A stretch of 64,000 nucleotides of DNA from Pelagicoccus sp. SDUM812003 (GCF_031127815.1 NZ_JARXHY010000012.1:1-64000), one strand, 5' to 3'. Counted from the first letter of the stretch, positions 20,471-30,900 are shown. Notes: generated from the letters alone by a model not told the origin. Numbers and translations: made by a program.

Positions 20471-21016
20471 TTAGACGAGGAGAAAGTGTTGCGGAAGATC
20501 GATGCCGAAAAGCCTTTCGGAAAAGTCCTCCAGGACGCCCAAGGTTTCAGGAGACAGGAGCTGTATGATCTCATCCATCGCTTCGCCGGAGAGCATATAG
20601 GGCAAGCCGTTGAAGACGATATCGCGGTCGACGAACCAGCCAAAAATCTGGTGTTCCTCGCATTTCCAGCGCGGAGTGCCCTTGATCATGCAGTGGCCCA
20701 GCCAAGAGCGCGTGCGTTTTTGATGGGCCGCGGTCATTTCCTTGCGACGCTGCTCGATGTCTACGTGCTCCTCGAAGTAGTTATCGATGAGCTTGAGGCT
20801 CTTTCGCGATAGCGTCTTCTGGTGCTCTTGGTAGCAATCGTAGCACATCGCGTATTCGAAAACCGTTTCCTTCTTTCGAAACGCCTTTTCGACGAGGTAG
20901 TTGGTGTCTGGCTCGAAAAGGTCGCGATCGCACAATGTGCAACGCTGAAAGGGTCGCCCTGTTTCGAAGGACCAGAACGCCTTGGGGACAGGGGAGAATT
21001 CGTCGAAGAAAGTCAT
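20471..21016 (-). CDS. Uncharacterised cytoplasmic protein with two CxxC motifs
   Basis: 181 aa, no signal peptide. Two CxxC pairs (Cys26/Cys29 in RCTLCDRDLFE and Cys58/Cys61 in AMCYDCYQEHQ) could form one structural zinc site. The rest is mostly helical and charged, with several aromatic residues (WKCEEHQIFGWFVDRDIVF). I do not recognise the family. It lies 76 bp downstream of the cupin gene on the same strand, so it could be transcribed with the cupin and NDH-2 genes. The function is unknown. Confidence 0.75.
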   Translation of the reverse strand: MTFFDEFSPVPKAFWSFETGRPFQRCTLCDRDLFEPDTNYLVEKAFRKKETVFEYAMCYDCYQEHQKTLSRKSLKLIDNYFEEHVDIEQRRKEMTAAHQKRTRSWLGHCMIKGTPRWKCEEHQIFGWFVDRDIVFNGLPYMLSGEAMDEIIQLLSPETLGVLEDFSERLFGIDLPQHFLLV

Positions 21017-21092
21017 CGATGTCGGAACGATTGGATTTTGGATACAGTGGAAGAGAGAGCTCGGAGGCGTCCTTCTATGACCGGTTTTAGGC

Positions 21093-21485
21093 TTAAAGAG
21101 GAGGTCCCACCAGATCGAGTCCGTATTGGGAGAAAAACGCGTTCATGTCCGTGATGTTCGAAAATTCGGATACGATGCGTGAAAAGAACTCCTCTGAGTT
21201 CCCAGCCTCCAGCAATTCGAAGTGGTGTCGAGCTGGCGTGTCTCCGATGTTTTTGAAGGTATGGACAACTCCGGGAGGAATGAGGCAGCTATCGCCAGCT
21301 GAAAGGTACAGCTGCTGGTCGCCTCTTTGAAACAGGAAGTCGCCTTCGATGATGTGAAAGATTTCCGTTTGTTGGCGATGGGTGTGGAGAGGGGGACCAA
21401 ACTGAGGAGCGACGATCTCCTCGAAACCAACGAGACGACCACCGGTCGCGGTGCTGGGGATGATGCATTTGATATCGAATTTCAT
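21093..21485 (-). CDS. Cupin domain protein
   Basis: 130 aa. A single conserved barrel with the two cupin motifs: PPLHTHRQQTEIFHIIEGDF (metal-binding His, His and Glu) and AGDSCLIPPGVVHTFKN (third His). Such small cupins bind a divalent metal and serve as isomerases, dioxygenases or sensors of small ligands. The start lies only 3 nt past the stop codon of the NDH-2 fusion gene, so the two genes are almost certainly co-transcribed. No Shine-Dalgarno is visible. The link to respiration is suggested by position only. Confidence 0.88.
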   Translation of the reverse strand: MKFDIKCIIPSTATGGRLVGFEEIVAPQFGPPLHTHRQQTEIFHIIEGDFLFQRGDQQLYLSAGDSCLIPPGVVHTFKNIGDTPARHHFELLEAGNSEEFFSRIVSEFSNITDMNAFFSQYGLDLVGPPL

Positions 21486-21488
21486 CGT

Positions 21489-23531
21489 TCAGGTTGCGTT
21501 AGGCTCTGCGGAAGGAGTCGGCAGAATATCCACCAATGCGATAAGGCCGCAAAGGCGTTCGGACTCGTCCGTCACCAATGCCTTGCTCGCGTTGCTCCGG
21601 GCCATCAGTGTCATGGCTTCGCGGATACTGCTTTCTTTCAAGATCTGAGGGAGTTCGACGTAATCGGATTCGGCTACAGGCTGATCGCTATCGAAGTCCG
21701 AACTTTGCAGGTGCAGGAAGAAGGATTCCTTGCGGATGGCCCCGAGCGGCTTTCCGTCGTCGTCGGTGACAGGTACGTAGCTTTTCGGGCGCTGCTTGAA
21801 TAGCTCTATCGTCTCGCGGATGCTTTGACCTTTTCTCAGCGTGATCAAGTCTCGTTTCATCACGGATTCCACTGGTTTGTCCAGGAGCGAGTCCGGCAGG
21901 CGTCGCAGCAATTGATCGAGTTCGTTGCTCGTGAGGAAGGTGCGAGCGCTTTGTCGAAGGGCGGTGGCGAAAGAAGCGTCCGCCTGTACGATCTGTTTGA
22001 ATACATTGGAGCGAATGGAGACCAGACTGGTCGGCTCAGTCGCGATCGCGTGAAACAGGAAATTCGTCCCTTCCAGCAGGGCGCGCTCGCCAAAATGCTG
22101 ATTCGCTTTCACCGTGGTGACCAATCGATCGCCGTCGCGCAGCTCGATGGTGCCTCGCTTCACGATATAGAATGAAAACGCGGGATCTCCCTTGCGGAAC
22201 AAGGTGTCACCGGCTTCTAGGTGCGTTTCCGAAATATCCGAACTGTAGCGAGGATTAAGCAGATTGATATCGCGGTGAAAGAACAGCTCCAAGGTCCAGT
22301 CGAACATGACCCGTATCTTGCGCTCGATGCTGGGAAGCTTCATAAGGTAGATGGTACGCCACATCCACCAAGCCAGCAGGCCGGAAAAGCGAAGCCCCTT
22401 GATTTCCGCGACAGCGGTGAGGTGGCCAATGGAGGCAAGCTCTCCGATCGCCTTGAAATCGAACGGTTTTGTCGGGGAATTCAGGATACGCGCGGCGATG
22501 TTCTTTCCCAGCAGAAGCCCCTCGCGCATGGCGAACTGAGCAGTGGGCGGGCAAACGCCGCCTTCCACGCTGGGAATGCTGGCGCAATCGCCTGCGGCCC
22601 AGATCCAGTCCACCGATGGCGCCGCGCAGTCGGGACCAACCTTCAGTCGGCCCCGCTCGACCTCCAGGCCGAGCTGCCCGTCCAGCTTGGTCATTATGGG
22701 ATTTGGGGCGTTCCCCACGGTGCAAACGATATTGTTGGTATCGATTTCCTCACCATTGTCGAGGTACACCTTGTTGGCTGTCACCGCTTTGGCTCGGCGA
22801 TTTAGGATGATCTCAATGCCGCGTTTGCGGAGCTTTTCAGCCGTGTAATGCCCCAGCGATTTGTGCAAGGTAGGGAGCAGGTGTTCCCTGCTGTGGATCA
22901 GGATGAAGCGGCAGTGGTCGATATCGACGTTTTTGTAGCTTTTGTGTATCGCCTGTCCGAGGTCGATCAGCTGTCCGGCTGTTTCCACTCCGGAATAGCC
23001 GCCTCCTACGATGACGAAGGTCAGCAGCCGGCGCTTTGTATCCAAATCCTGGGTAAGGTTCGCTTCTTCGAAACGGGAAATGAAATGGGCCCGTAGCCGC
23101 ATGGCGTCTCCCACGTTCTGCATGAGCAAGGCGTGCTCCTGCATGCCTGGAATGCGGCTCAGGTCGATCTTCGCTCCGACGCAAAGGGCGATTTGCTCGA
23201 AATCGAGTTGGATGCGCCCTGCGAAATCGCCCGCGAACAAGTGCACCGCCTTTTTCTCGAGGTCGACCTCGGTGGCCTCGGCCTTGAAGACGGTGGCTCC
23301 CTTGCAAAGGTTGCGAATCGGGTTGACCACGTGCCGCGGCGAAAGCGTAGCCCCGGCCACTTCTGGCAGCATCGGCTGGAAGACCATATGATTCTCTTCC
23401 GCGATGAGAGCGATTTTCGCATCCGGTTTCTTTTTGCGAAGGGCTTTGGCGAGGGATTGAGCGGCATAGACGCCGGCGAACCCACCGCCGAGAATCACGA
23501 CATCGAAGGTCTGCAAGGGATTACTTGGCAT
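21489..23531 (-). CDS. Type II NADH dehydrogenase fused to cNMP-binding and CBS domains
   Basis: 680 aa. Residues 1-430 are a complete NDH-2-like flavoprotein: FAD Rossmann motif VVILGGGFAG at 11-20, NADH motif VIVGGGYSGVE, IWAAGDCA near residue 315, and a C-terminal amphipathic membrane-anchoring segment (LLAWWMWRTIYLMKLPS). Residues about 435-545 match a cyclic-nucleotide-binding domain (LEAGDTLFRKGDPAFSFYIV, HFGERALL). Residues about 560-675 contain a CBS pair (VESVMKRDLITLRKGQSIRE, SSIREAMTLMARSNASKAL). Ordinary NDH-2 is about 430 aa, so about 250 residues of regulatory module have been added. It would pass electrons from NADH to quinone without proton pumping. It is the first gene of a unit with the cupin. 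Confidence 0.88.
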   Translation of the reverse strand: MPSNPLQTFDVVILGGGFAGVYAAQSLAKALRKKKPDAKIALIAEENHMVFQPMLPEVAGATLSPRHVVNPIRNLCKGATVFKAEATEVDLEKKAVHLFAGDFAGRIQLDFEQIALCVGAKIDLSRIPGMQEHALLMQNVGDAMRLRAHFISRFEEANLTQDLDTKRRLLTFVIVGGGYSGVETAGQLIDLGQAIHKSYKNVDIDHCRFILIHSREHLLPTLHKSLGHYTAEKLRKRGIEIILNRRAKAVTANKVYLDNGEEIDTNNIVCTVGNAPNPIMTKLDGQLGLEVERGRLKVGPDCAAPSVDWIWAAGDCASIPSVEGGVCPPTAQFAMREGLLLGKNIAARILNSPTKPFDFKAIGELASIGHLTAVAEIKGLRFSGLLAWWMWRTIYLMKLPSIERKIRVMFDWTLELFFHRDINLLNPRYSSDISETHLEAGDTLFRKGDPAFSFYIVKRGTIELRDGDRLVTTVKANQHFGERALLEGTNFLFHAIATEPTSLVSIRSNVFKQIVQADASFATALRQSARTFLTSNELDQLLRRLPDSLLDKPVESVMKRDLITLRKGQSIRETIELFKQRPKSYVPVTDDDGKPLGAIRKESFFLHLQSSDFDSDQPVAESDYVELPQILKESSIREAMTLMARSNASKALVTDESERLCGLIALVDILPTPSAEPNAT

Positions 23532-23702
23532 AGGCAGGAGCCAGAGTGCAACAGGACTGGGGCGCTGTGAAGTGAATTCCCAAAAGAAAATTCGAGCGAC
23601 CGCAGCCCAGCGACGCCACCGCTGCTTGCGGTAGCTCTGGCGGTTTGCCTCGGTTTCCCTATCGACCCGGGGAGCCTAGAGGCGTTGGGAGAGAGCCGAT
23701 CG

Positions 23703-25361
23703 CTATTTGCCTGGCGTGATGCCTTCGACCTGATTGCCGGGATCCGGAAGGGACGGAGCCTCGGGAGCTCGGTACCGTAGGGCCGCGCTTTGGGCTTGGC
23801 GGCTGTAGTCGATGGATTCGCCGAGGATGCGGGCGGCTTCCTGGTCGGCGTGGAAGCCGAGCGAGTTTTCGCTGCTGATATAGTCCAGCCGCCACATGGC
23901 TTTCCGTTGCAGCTCGAGAATCGGTTCGAGTTCCGCCTCGCTGGCTCCGGCGGCCTGAGCTTCGCGAATCGCATCCAGCATGTCCGTCATCGCGTTCGCG
24001 GCACGAGCCATGAGGGACTTGGTGCGGTTTTGAATGGTATCCACTTTTTCAACCAGCTCCGATTCCGGAACGTTGTGACAGGTCTGGCAGGCGTTGTTGA
24101 CGTTTAGCATCGGCGAGCGTACCCAGTGATTGGAGACCTTGGTCGCTCCCTGGCGCTCGTAGGGCATGTGGCAGTCGGTGCAGCTGACGCCGCTGCGAGC
24201 GTGGATGCCCTGGCTCCAGAGCTCGAACTCCGGATGCTGAGCCTTGTAGATCGGGGCTCCGGTTTCGGCGTGTTTGTAGTCGAGGAAGCGCGAGCCGTCG
24301 GGAAAGGTGTGGTTTTCATAGGTCTCTTCCATCTGCTCGACCTTCAGGCCGTTCTCCCATGGGAAGAAGAGCGTTTCCTTGGACGCGCAGTAGTATTCCA
24401 CGTGACATTGGGCGCAGGAGAAGCTGCGCATCTCGTGGCGGCTGGCGTCGATATTTGGGTCGTAGGGCTTGCTTCTAGGACCCTCCCGCCAACGCTCGAT
24501 GCTCGGAAGGTGCGGGACTGGGTCATCGCTTTCCGCGAGGGCTGCCACGCCGAGAATGAAGCCAGGCCGAGTGACGCGCAGTTTCATGGTATCCGGGTCA
24601 TGGCAGTCGACGCAGCTTACGGGGTGAGCGTTTCCGATATTGTGCGGATCCTGCTCGACGGGTTGATTCGCGGATTGCTCGAGGGCGCCGCCTGGAAAAA
24701 GCGGTATTGATTCGTGAGGCGTGCCGTCGGGAGTGTCGAGAAGCTCAGCGTGAGCGTCGGCGTAAGACATGGCGCTGGCGATCTTGAAGCCTTCGAGCAC
24801 TGCGGGCCAATTGAAGTCCGCCGCGATCGCTTCGGGACTGGCATCTTTGCCCATCGCCTCCAAGCCGAGGCGGCGGTAGGTCGGTATGATCGAAGAGTGG
24901 CAGTGCAGGCAGGCGCCGCCCTGGGAGCGGTTTGTCACACGCTGGGTGACTTCCTGGTCGTAGAGCATGTAGGCGTGGCCGCGGAGTTCCCGATAGTCGA
25001 TGCTGAAGGCGTAGCCCGCATAGAGGCGCTTGAGCCATGGGTATTGCTCGAGTTTGCTGGCGGAGAGGGCGCTGGAACCGCCGTGCGTGGTGTCGGTGGA
25101 GTCCACCGATCGTTTGTAGGTGTCGAACTGATACGGCCAATTGGTACCCCAAGGGACGGGGTCGGAAGTGGCTTCGTCGACTTCCACGAGGCGAACGAAT
25201 GGGCGCTGGGCTTCCTGCTTATGCTCGAAGATGTTGACCAGAAGAGCCGTCGCTCCGAAAGTCACGACCATCGTCACGAGCAGAAGGCCGATGAGCAGTC
25301 CTTTGGGCTTTCCTGTGGATGGGGTTGGTGAGGATGGAGGCTGGTTTTGGGATTCGTTCAT
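23703..25361 (-). CDS. nrfA: Ammonia-forming cytochrome c nitrite reductase
   Basis: 552 aa with an N-terminal membrane anchor or uncleaved signal (about residues 20-43). Five haem motifs: CLHCH (151), CVDCH (250), CAQCH (316), CTDCH (394), CQTCH (425). Active-site residues are conserved: Arg127 in RGHAYML, Tyr323 and Glu322 in HVEYYC, and His376 in YKAQHPE, where Lys373 and Gln375 complete the calcium site. The first, catalytic haem has CxxCH in place of the canonical CxxCK, as in the Campylobacter-type enzymes. It reduces nitrite to ammonium in the periplasm, with electrons supplied by NrfH, whose gene ends 37 bp upstream. The open frame extends upstream antisense-like into nrfH, but the ATG at 25361 is clear. 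Confidence 0.93.
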   Translation of the reverse strand: MNESQNQPPSSPTPSTGKPKGLLIGLLLVTMVVTFGATALLVNIFEHKQEAQRPFVRLVEVDEATSDPVPWGTNWPYQFDTYKRSVDSTDTTHGGSSALSASKLEQYPWLKRLYAGYAFSIDYRELRGHAYMLYDQEVTQRVTNRSQGGACLHCHSSIIPTYRRLGLEAMGKDASPEAIAADFNWPAVLEGFKIASAMSYADAHAELLDTPDGTPHESIPLFPGGALEQSANQPVEQDPHNIGNAHPVSCVDCHDPDTMKLRVTRPGFILGVAALAESDDPVPHLPSIERWREGPRSKPYDPNIDASRHEMRSFSCAQCHVEYYCASKETLFFPWENGLKVEQMEETYENHTFPDGSRFLDYKHAETGAPIYKAQHPEFELWSQGIHARSGVSCTDCHMPYERQGATKVSNHWVRSPMLNVNNACQTCHNVPESELVEKVDTIQNRTKSLMARAANAMTDMLDAIREAQAAGASEAELEPILELQRKAMWRLDYISSENSLGFHADQEAARILGESIDYSRQAQSAALRYRAPEAPSLPDPGNQVEGITPGK

Positions 25362-25398
25362 CGCGGTGGTGTGGGTTGAAATGGGCGCGTGCCGAAGG

Positions 25399-25917
25399 CT
25401 ATTTGAAGGCGTGCCCCACATCGCTGTGGCAGCGTACGCAATTGAAGGGCTCGGATTCGCTGGTTTCCGAGAGGAAGAGGGTTTGGTGGGCGATCTCCTC
25501 GTGGCAGTGGGTGCAGGCGTTTTGCGTGACCACCCGGTTGCGCGGCTTGATGCGGATGGGCTTGTGGTAGTTGTCCAGGGTGAAGGCCAAGGAGTGGAAG
25601 AAACCGTTGTCCGCCTTGGTGACCCATTTCCCGATAGGGTGATGGGAAAGGTGACAGTCGTTGCACACCGCCACGTGATGGTGGCTGGAGTTTCCCCAGG
25701 TGTCGAAGTAGTCCTGCATGACGTGGCAGTTCGTGCAGGCCGCTGGGTCGTTGCTGAGATAGCTCGCCCCTTGACCGTAGCCGAAGGTGAACAGTCCGAC
25801 GCCTCCGGCGAGTCCGAGCGCGCAGGCGAGCAAGGCATAGGCTAGCCCGACGGATGCGAAAACGTGTCCGAGACGGTTCTTTCGCGATTGACTGGTTGGG
25901 GAGTTCTCGGTCGGCAC
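25399..25917 (-). CDS. nrfH: NrfH tetrahaem quinol dehydrogenase
   Basis: 172 aa. One N-terminal membrane helix (about residues 20-45) anchors a NapC/NirT-type domain with four haem motifs: CTNCH followed by Val-Met (residues 61-67, the Met being the NrfH-typical axial ligand), CNDCH (85), CTHCH (135) and CVRCH (160). It takes electrons from menaquinol and delivers them to NrfA; the gene pair nrfHA is the standard arrangement. The start codon is GTG. Directly upstream lies an unusual nested inverted repeat (25919-25995) that could control the operon. Confidence 0.94.
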   Translation of the reverse strand: MPTENSPTSQSRKNRLGHVFASVGLAYALLACALGLAGGVGLFTFGYGQGASYLSNDPAACTNCHVMQDYFDTWGNSSHHHVAVCNDCHLSHHPIGKWVTKADNGFFHSLAFTLDNYHKPIRIKPRNRVVTQNACTHCHEEIAHQTLFLSETSESEPFNCVRCHSDVGHAFK

Positions 25918-25918
25918 C

Positions 25919-25995
25919 TTGGTTGATCGCGGTGGGTTCGAGGTTTAGGCAGTGAACTAATTCAGGTAGGTCAAAAACTGCCTAGGATCAACCAA
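25919..25995 (-). promoter_or_regulatory. Nested inverted repeats in the nrfHA leader
   Basis: Two perfect inverted repeats are nested: TTGGTTGATC (25919-25928) with GATCAACCAA (25986-25995), and TAGGCAGT (25946-25953) with ACTGCCTA (25977-25984). On the right side the arms are separated by one base, on the left by 17. The outermost arm ends 1 bp upstream of the nrfH GTG start. It may be an RNA structure that occludes translation, or a pair of protein-binding sites. The TTGAT/ATCAA ends resemble FNR half-sites but the spacing is wrong for one FNR box. Confidence 0.55.
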
Positions 25996-26140
25996 ACTCG
26001 GCAGAAAATCGACCTCTCCCCCGTGAGTCTACGCGCTCAGCTGCGCTTGAGAAACGCGTGACGAAAATTCGAATACACGGGAAAAATGGATACGCCCGGC
26101 GGGATTGCCTGCTTGAGTCCGTCCTTATCGACAGCGGCGC

Positions 26141-27769
26141 CTAGCGCCGGTCCAGGTCTCGGTGGCCGAACGGGACTAGTTGGGTTTCCTGGGTCGTGAA
26201 CTGCGAGTCGTTGACGGAGAAGATGGGTGGGGCGGCATCTCTGTCGCGATCGAAATGGCAGTGGCGAAATTCGATGCCTTTCGCATCGTCGAGCATGATG
26301 GCGGGCCGGGCGTCCTCCTTTAGCAAGGAAGAGGAAACGTCGGAAAACGTGACGTTTCTCGCGTGCCGGATGTAGAGCGCATACGCCGGCAGGAGGCCGA
26401 ACATGCTAGGTTCCGGATAGGCGGCTGGGCGTTCCGGTACGTGGAACGGGTCGCGCGGACCGGTAACGCCGGGTTCGTCCGATCGGAGGAAGAAGGGATT
26501 GACCAGGCTTGGGTCTTGCTGAGCGACTTGCTCCAGCGAGAGCCCACCACGGTAGTGGATGCGAATGTTGCTGAATCTGATGTCTTCGATTTCGTGTCCG
26601 GGTTCGCCTACGATCTGAGACGCGTATCGGGAATCTGCATCGAATACGTTGACGTTGGAAATGGATACACGGCGGAGCTTTCCGATGGGAGTGCCCTCGG
26701 GGCCGCGGGCGCGGTTTCCCAGACGGAGGAAAAAGGGAGAGTTGGCGATGTGGCGCATCGTAATGTTGGATACAACCACGTCTTCGATAGTAGCGCCATC
26801 GACGGTCTCCAGGGCAAGGCCGCGACAGTGGTCGAAGAGGCAGTTGGTGATGGCGATGTTGCGAAAGTCGCCATTGGACTCGGTGCCGATCTTGATTCGT
26901 CCAGTCGGACCGTCGCCGTCCGTGGCTTTTTCGAAGCTGCGATCATAGATTCCGTCGATGAGGGAGCCGACCTGGTAGCCGCTGACCAAGCAGTCGGAAA
27001 TAGTGATGTTTTCGCAGCTTCTCAGCTCGTTGAGAGCGTAGGAGGTCTTGAGGACGATCCCGTCGTCGAAAGGGGAGTTTATGGAGCAGTTCGTTATGCG
27101 AACGTTGCGGCAGCAATCGATGTCCAGCGCGTCCCGGTTGGTGTCAACCGTGATGCGGTCGATGGTGAGGTTGTCCACCCCGGTGGCAAGCAACGCGAAG
27201 TGCCCGCCGCGAAAGAGGGTGATGTCGCTCAGCGTGACGTTACGGCAGTTTTTCAAAGCGATGGCCTTGTTAGCGAAGTAGGGCTGCTCGCCGAGCTCGT
27301 AGTCGTGAAAGTCATCAATCTTGCCGTGGTTCGGTCCTTGAAACGGATTCGGCGGATCGCCGACTCGATCGATGTGGTGCGCCCCGCGCAGGGCGCGACC
27401 GTCGATGGCCCCGAAGCCGATGATGGCGATGTTCGTGAGGTTTTCTCCGTAGATGAGGCTGTTGCGAAAATAGCTGTGCCCAAAGTCCTGATACTTCTTC
27501 GATCCCGATTCGCTAGACTCTGGCAGGTCGTATCCAATCTTCCGATCAGGATCAGGATAAGCGGCAACCAAAGTGGCGCCGGCTTCCAGGTGGAGGGTCA
27601 CGCCGTCGCGTAGGTGGAGGGTGTAGCTAAGGTAGGATCCCGCAGGAAAGACGACGGTGCCGCCTCCGGAAGCGTGAGCGTCATCGATCGCGCTTTGGAT
27701 CGAGGCGGTGTCGTTCGTCTCGCCGTCGCCGCGAGCTCCAAAATCTAGGATCGTTTTTAGGAAGGGCAT
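26141..27769 (-). CDS. GH28 family polygalacturonase-like glycosidase
   Basis: 542 aa. A right-handed beta-helix enzyme: N-terminal ILDFGARGDGETNDTASIQ is the standard GH28 opening, the catalytic region reads TVDTNRDALDIDCCRN followed by SINSPFDDGIVLKT (conserved Asp residues), and RIKIGT gives the Arg-x-Lys substrate motif. The canonical NTD is NRD here, a common variation in exo-acting or rhamnogalacturonan-directed GH28. No signal peptide is visible from the ATG at 27769; the frame extends only to a GTG at 27808. A cytoplasmic enzyme acting on imported oligogalacturonides is therefore possible. It is divergent from the LRR-BACON gene. Confidence 0.88.
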   Translation of the reverse strand: MPFLKTILDFGARGDGETNDTASIQSAIDDAHASGGGTVVFPAGSYLSYTLHLRDGVTLHLEAGATLVAAYPDPDRKIGYDLPESSESGSKKYQDFGHSYFRNSLIYGENLTNIAIIGFGAIDGRALRGAHHIDRVGDPPNPFQGPNHGKIDDFHDYELGEQPYFANKAIALKNCRNVTLSDITLFRGGHFALLATGVDNLTIDRITVDTNRDALDIDCCRNVRITNCSINSPFDDGIVLKTSYALNELRSCENITISDCLVSGYQVGSLIDGIYDRSFEKATDGDGPTGRIKIGTESNGDFRNIAITNCLFDHCRGLALETVDGATIEDVVVSNITMRHIANSPFFLRLGNRARGPEGTPIGKLRRVSISNVNVFDADSRYASQIVGEPGHEIEDIRFSNIRIHYRGGLSLEQVAQQDPSLVNPFFLRSDEPGVTGPRDPFHVPERPAAYPEPSMFGLLPAYALYIRHARNVTFSDVSSSLLKEDARPAIMLDDAKGIEFRHCHFDRDRDAAPPIFSVNDSQFTTQETQLVPFGHRDLDRR

Positions 27770-27982
27770 AAAGGGCCTAATTTGGCGCAAAACCTGACTA
27801 CCTACCACGCCGAAAGGCGCATACAGTCAGATCGGTGGGGTGCACTGCAATTTCAGTTTTGAACGTCACTTAGAAATTAAGTAGATACACGAGTAAATGT
27901 CTCGCTTCGTGTAAGCGCAATTCCCATATAGTCGAAATTGCTTCGTGGTTATACTCCGAACAAAGGTCCCAAACCCCATCTC

Positions 27983-30900
27983 ATGCGTTCTCCCCGATTT
28001 GCCCTGTTGGCCTTCGTCCAACTCAGTGTAGCTATTTTGTCAGCGAGCGGAGCCGAAATCTCTATCCCTGACCCCAACTTGGAAGCCGTCCTACGCGAGG
28101 CCTTGGCCAAACCAACTGGAACCCTAACGGATGCCGATCTCGCTACCCTGACCTTCCTCGACTCAAGCGGGTATTCGCTGGACGAGTCCGAGCGTATATC
28201 GGATCTGACGGGTTTAAATTACGCAGTGAATCTGGAGGAGCTGCGTTTGGACTATCATGAAATAGAGGACTTATCGCCACTTTGGACGCTGGAGAGTCTA
28301 CTGGGACTATCGATGATCCACAATCGAATTGCCAGCATCGGTATCTTGGCGGCTATCCCACAGATCGAGTTGATCGACCTGAGACACAACCAGATTGAGG
28401 GAATCTCTGCATTGTGGGGATTTGACGACTTGGGGTACCTTGATCTGTCCTCCAATTTCATCGACCTCGACGACGCGTCAACCTCGAGCGTCGTCAATCA
28501 CCTTCAAGGGGACGTGGCGGATCTCGATCTGTCTGACCAGCGAACGAAGTCGACTGAGATTTCTTCCCACGACACAGTATTTTCTTCCGAAGGTGGCACT
28601 GGCTCGATCGCCGTAAGCTCGAGTACGAGTTGGGCCGTCTCGGCCGATGTGGATTGGATCGAGATAGACCCCGAGATTGTGTCGGGATTCGAAGATGGGA
28701 TTGTCCCATTCACTGTTTCGGCTTTGCCGGAGGGGGACACGCATCGCATTGGGAAGATCTCGGTGGAAGGGGTTTCGGTCGAAATCAGTCAAGGTGAACC
28801 TGTGACCGTTGAGGTAGCCGATAGCGTATTGGAGCAAGCAATACGTCTGGAACTCGATACGACAGTAGCGGCGCTGACGCAAACGCATCTCGCTGCCCTG
28901 ACCAAGCTTAGAATAACAGCGGAGGACTTTGAGTCGCCCGACGCTCCTTTGAGCTCCCTTTCCGGCTTGGAGCATGCGACAAATTTAGAAGAGCTCGTTG
29001 TAAGCGGTTCCGATGTCTCGTCGTTGCAACCGATCTTGAATTTACCGAATCTGCAAACTTTGTATATCGATGGTGGATACTTAAGCGGACCTATCGATCT
29101 CTCCGACGCGAGCTCTCTGCGTTTCCTTACTCTAGCCGATTGCGGTCTCACCTCGCTGCCGAGTTTCTCCAGTTCGGTCGTAAACTTGTCGCTAAGTGGA
29201 AACGAAATCATCGATTTGGCCCCGCTCGCTGCTAGTACTCAACTAGAGTTCTTGAGCCTGAGTTATAATCGGATTTCCGATATTTCGCCAATTGCTGATT
29301 TGTCGGAATTGAGGAGTCTGTACTTGGATAACAATCTGATTCGAGATGTCGGTTCTCTCGAGGGGCTGGATCAGCTATCGGACCTGCAAATATACTCCAA
29401 CCACCTTGTCAGCATCGAATCGTTGCTTGGCTTAACGGCTCTTTCCTCTTTGGGGCTGCATTACAACTATTTGGACCTCTCCGCTGAGAGTTTGCAAAAC
29501 GAGTTTTTGCAGGAGCTTTCAGGGCGAGGAGTTTATATTGCTAACACGGTCCAATTCTCTCCAGAACCGATATTATCTGACTCGAGTTCGACTATCGGGG
29601 CAGAAGGAGGCATTGGCGAGATTGCCGTTTCTTGCAGCACCTACTGGCAAGCAACTACGGAAACGGAGTGGATCAGCGTGGTGGGAGATGCTAGTGGCTT
29701 TGGGGATGGCGTGATTGCCTATCAGTTGGAGTTCGCTCCCGATTTGATGGCTCCCCGCACTGGTGCCATAGAAGTTAACGGAGTTCGGATCGAGATCACC
29801 CAAGATGTCGAAGTGGATATTCCGGATCCTGTATTGAAGAGTTCACTACGCGCATTATTTGGTGGCCAAACCGACACCATTTGGATGACTGATTTGGCAT
29901 CGCTAACATCATTATCGATCAACGGGAGTAGCAGCTCGACGGGTGAAGCTCTTTCTGATCTTAGTGGGCTCGAGTATGCTGTCAGTCTTGAGTCGATAGA
30001 CGTCACCTATTCGTTGATCGAAAGTCTCGATCCCATTCGTGACTTGAGCTCGCTCCGTACGATTCGAATCGCCCATTCTGAGCTCCTAGATCCGGGCGAT
30101 CTGTCTGGATTGGTCAATCTCAACAGTTTGGATCTTAGCTCGAATCGTTTGGAAGCGGTACCAATCGTGCCAGCCTCGATTCAGACGCTTAGTTTCACGA
30201 ACAATCAAATAATCGATATAAGCGAAGTGGCAGGTCTGTCCGATTTGGAGAGCCTTAGTCTAAGCGGGAACCTAATTGAGGATATTTCTTCGCTGATCGG
30301 TCTGGATTCGTTGAAAACCCTGTATCTCAATGGGAATCAAGTCTACAGAACGACGGCCCTGCGGTCGCTAGTCGGATTGCAAACACTCGGCCTGGAACGC
30401 AACCATCTCGATAGCATGGTCGATTTAGAGGAGTTGAAAGACCTCTCAAACCTTTGGATCAGTCACAATTATATCGATTTCGCGGAGCCATCTGATCGGC
30501 TAGCGCTAGACGCTTTCAAGCAGCAGGGAGTCAATTTCATCAACGGAACGACGCAGAACCCCAACGTTACAAGTATTGGTCCGATTCTTACTCAGATCGG
30601 TCAAGCGGGAGGGAGTCGCACCCTCAGTGTCGCAGCGAATAGCTATTGGTCTGCTTCAACGGACGTTGATTGGATCACTGTAGTGGACGGTGAAGAACGC
30701 TTCAGCTCGGGAACGCTCACACTCGAGATAGCTGCCGCTCCGGATTTGGAGTCGAGCCGTACGGGGACCGTGAAAGTGGGTGATAACGAATTGAGTGTTG
30801 CCCAGTATTTGGATGCTCCGCCCCTTGATCCTGTAGTAGAAAAGTCGGTACGGATAGCGCTAGACAAGCCAGAAGGCCAGCTGCTTGAGCCCGATATGGA

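Noticed and set aside
25919-25995. FNR box upstream of nrfHA
   Set aside because: TTGAT and ATCAA ends exist but they are separated by far more than the 4 bp of a true FNR site; kept only as a possible inverted-repeat element.
26363-27613. A 416-codon open frame on the plus strand
   Set aside because: Antisense to GH28; composition (Val/Ala/Asp rich, no motifs) marks it as a shadow of the GC-rich gene.
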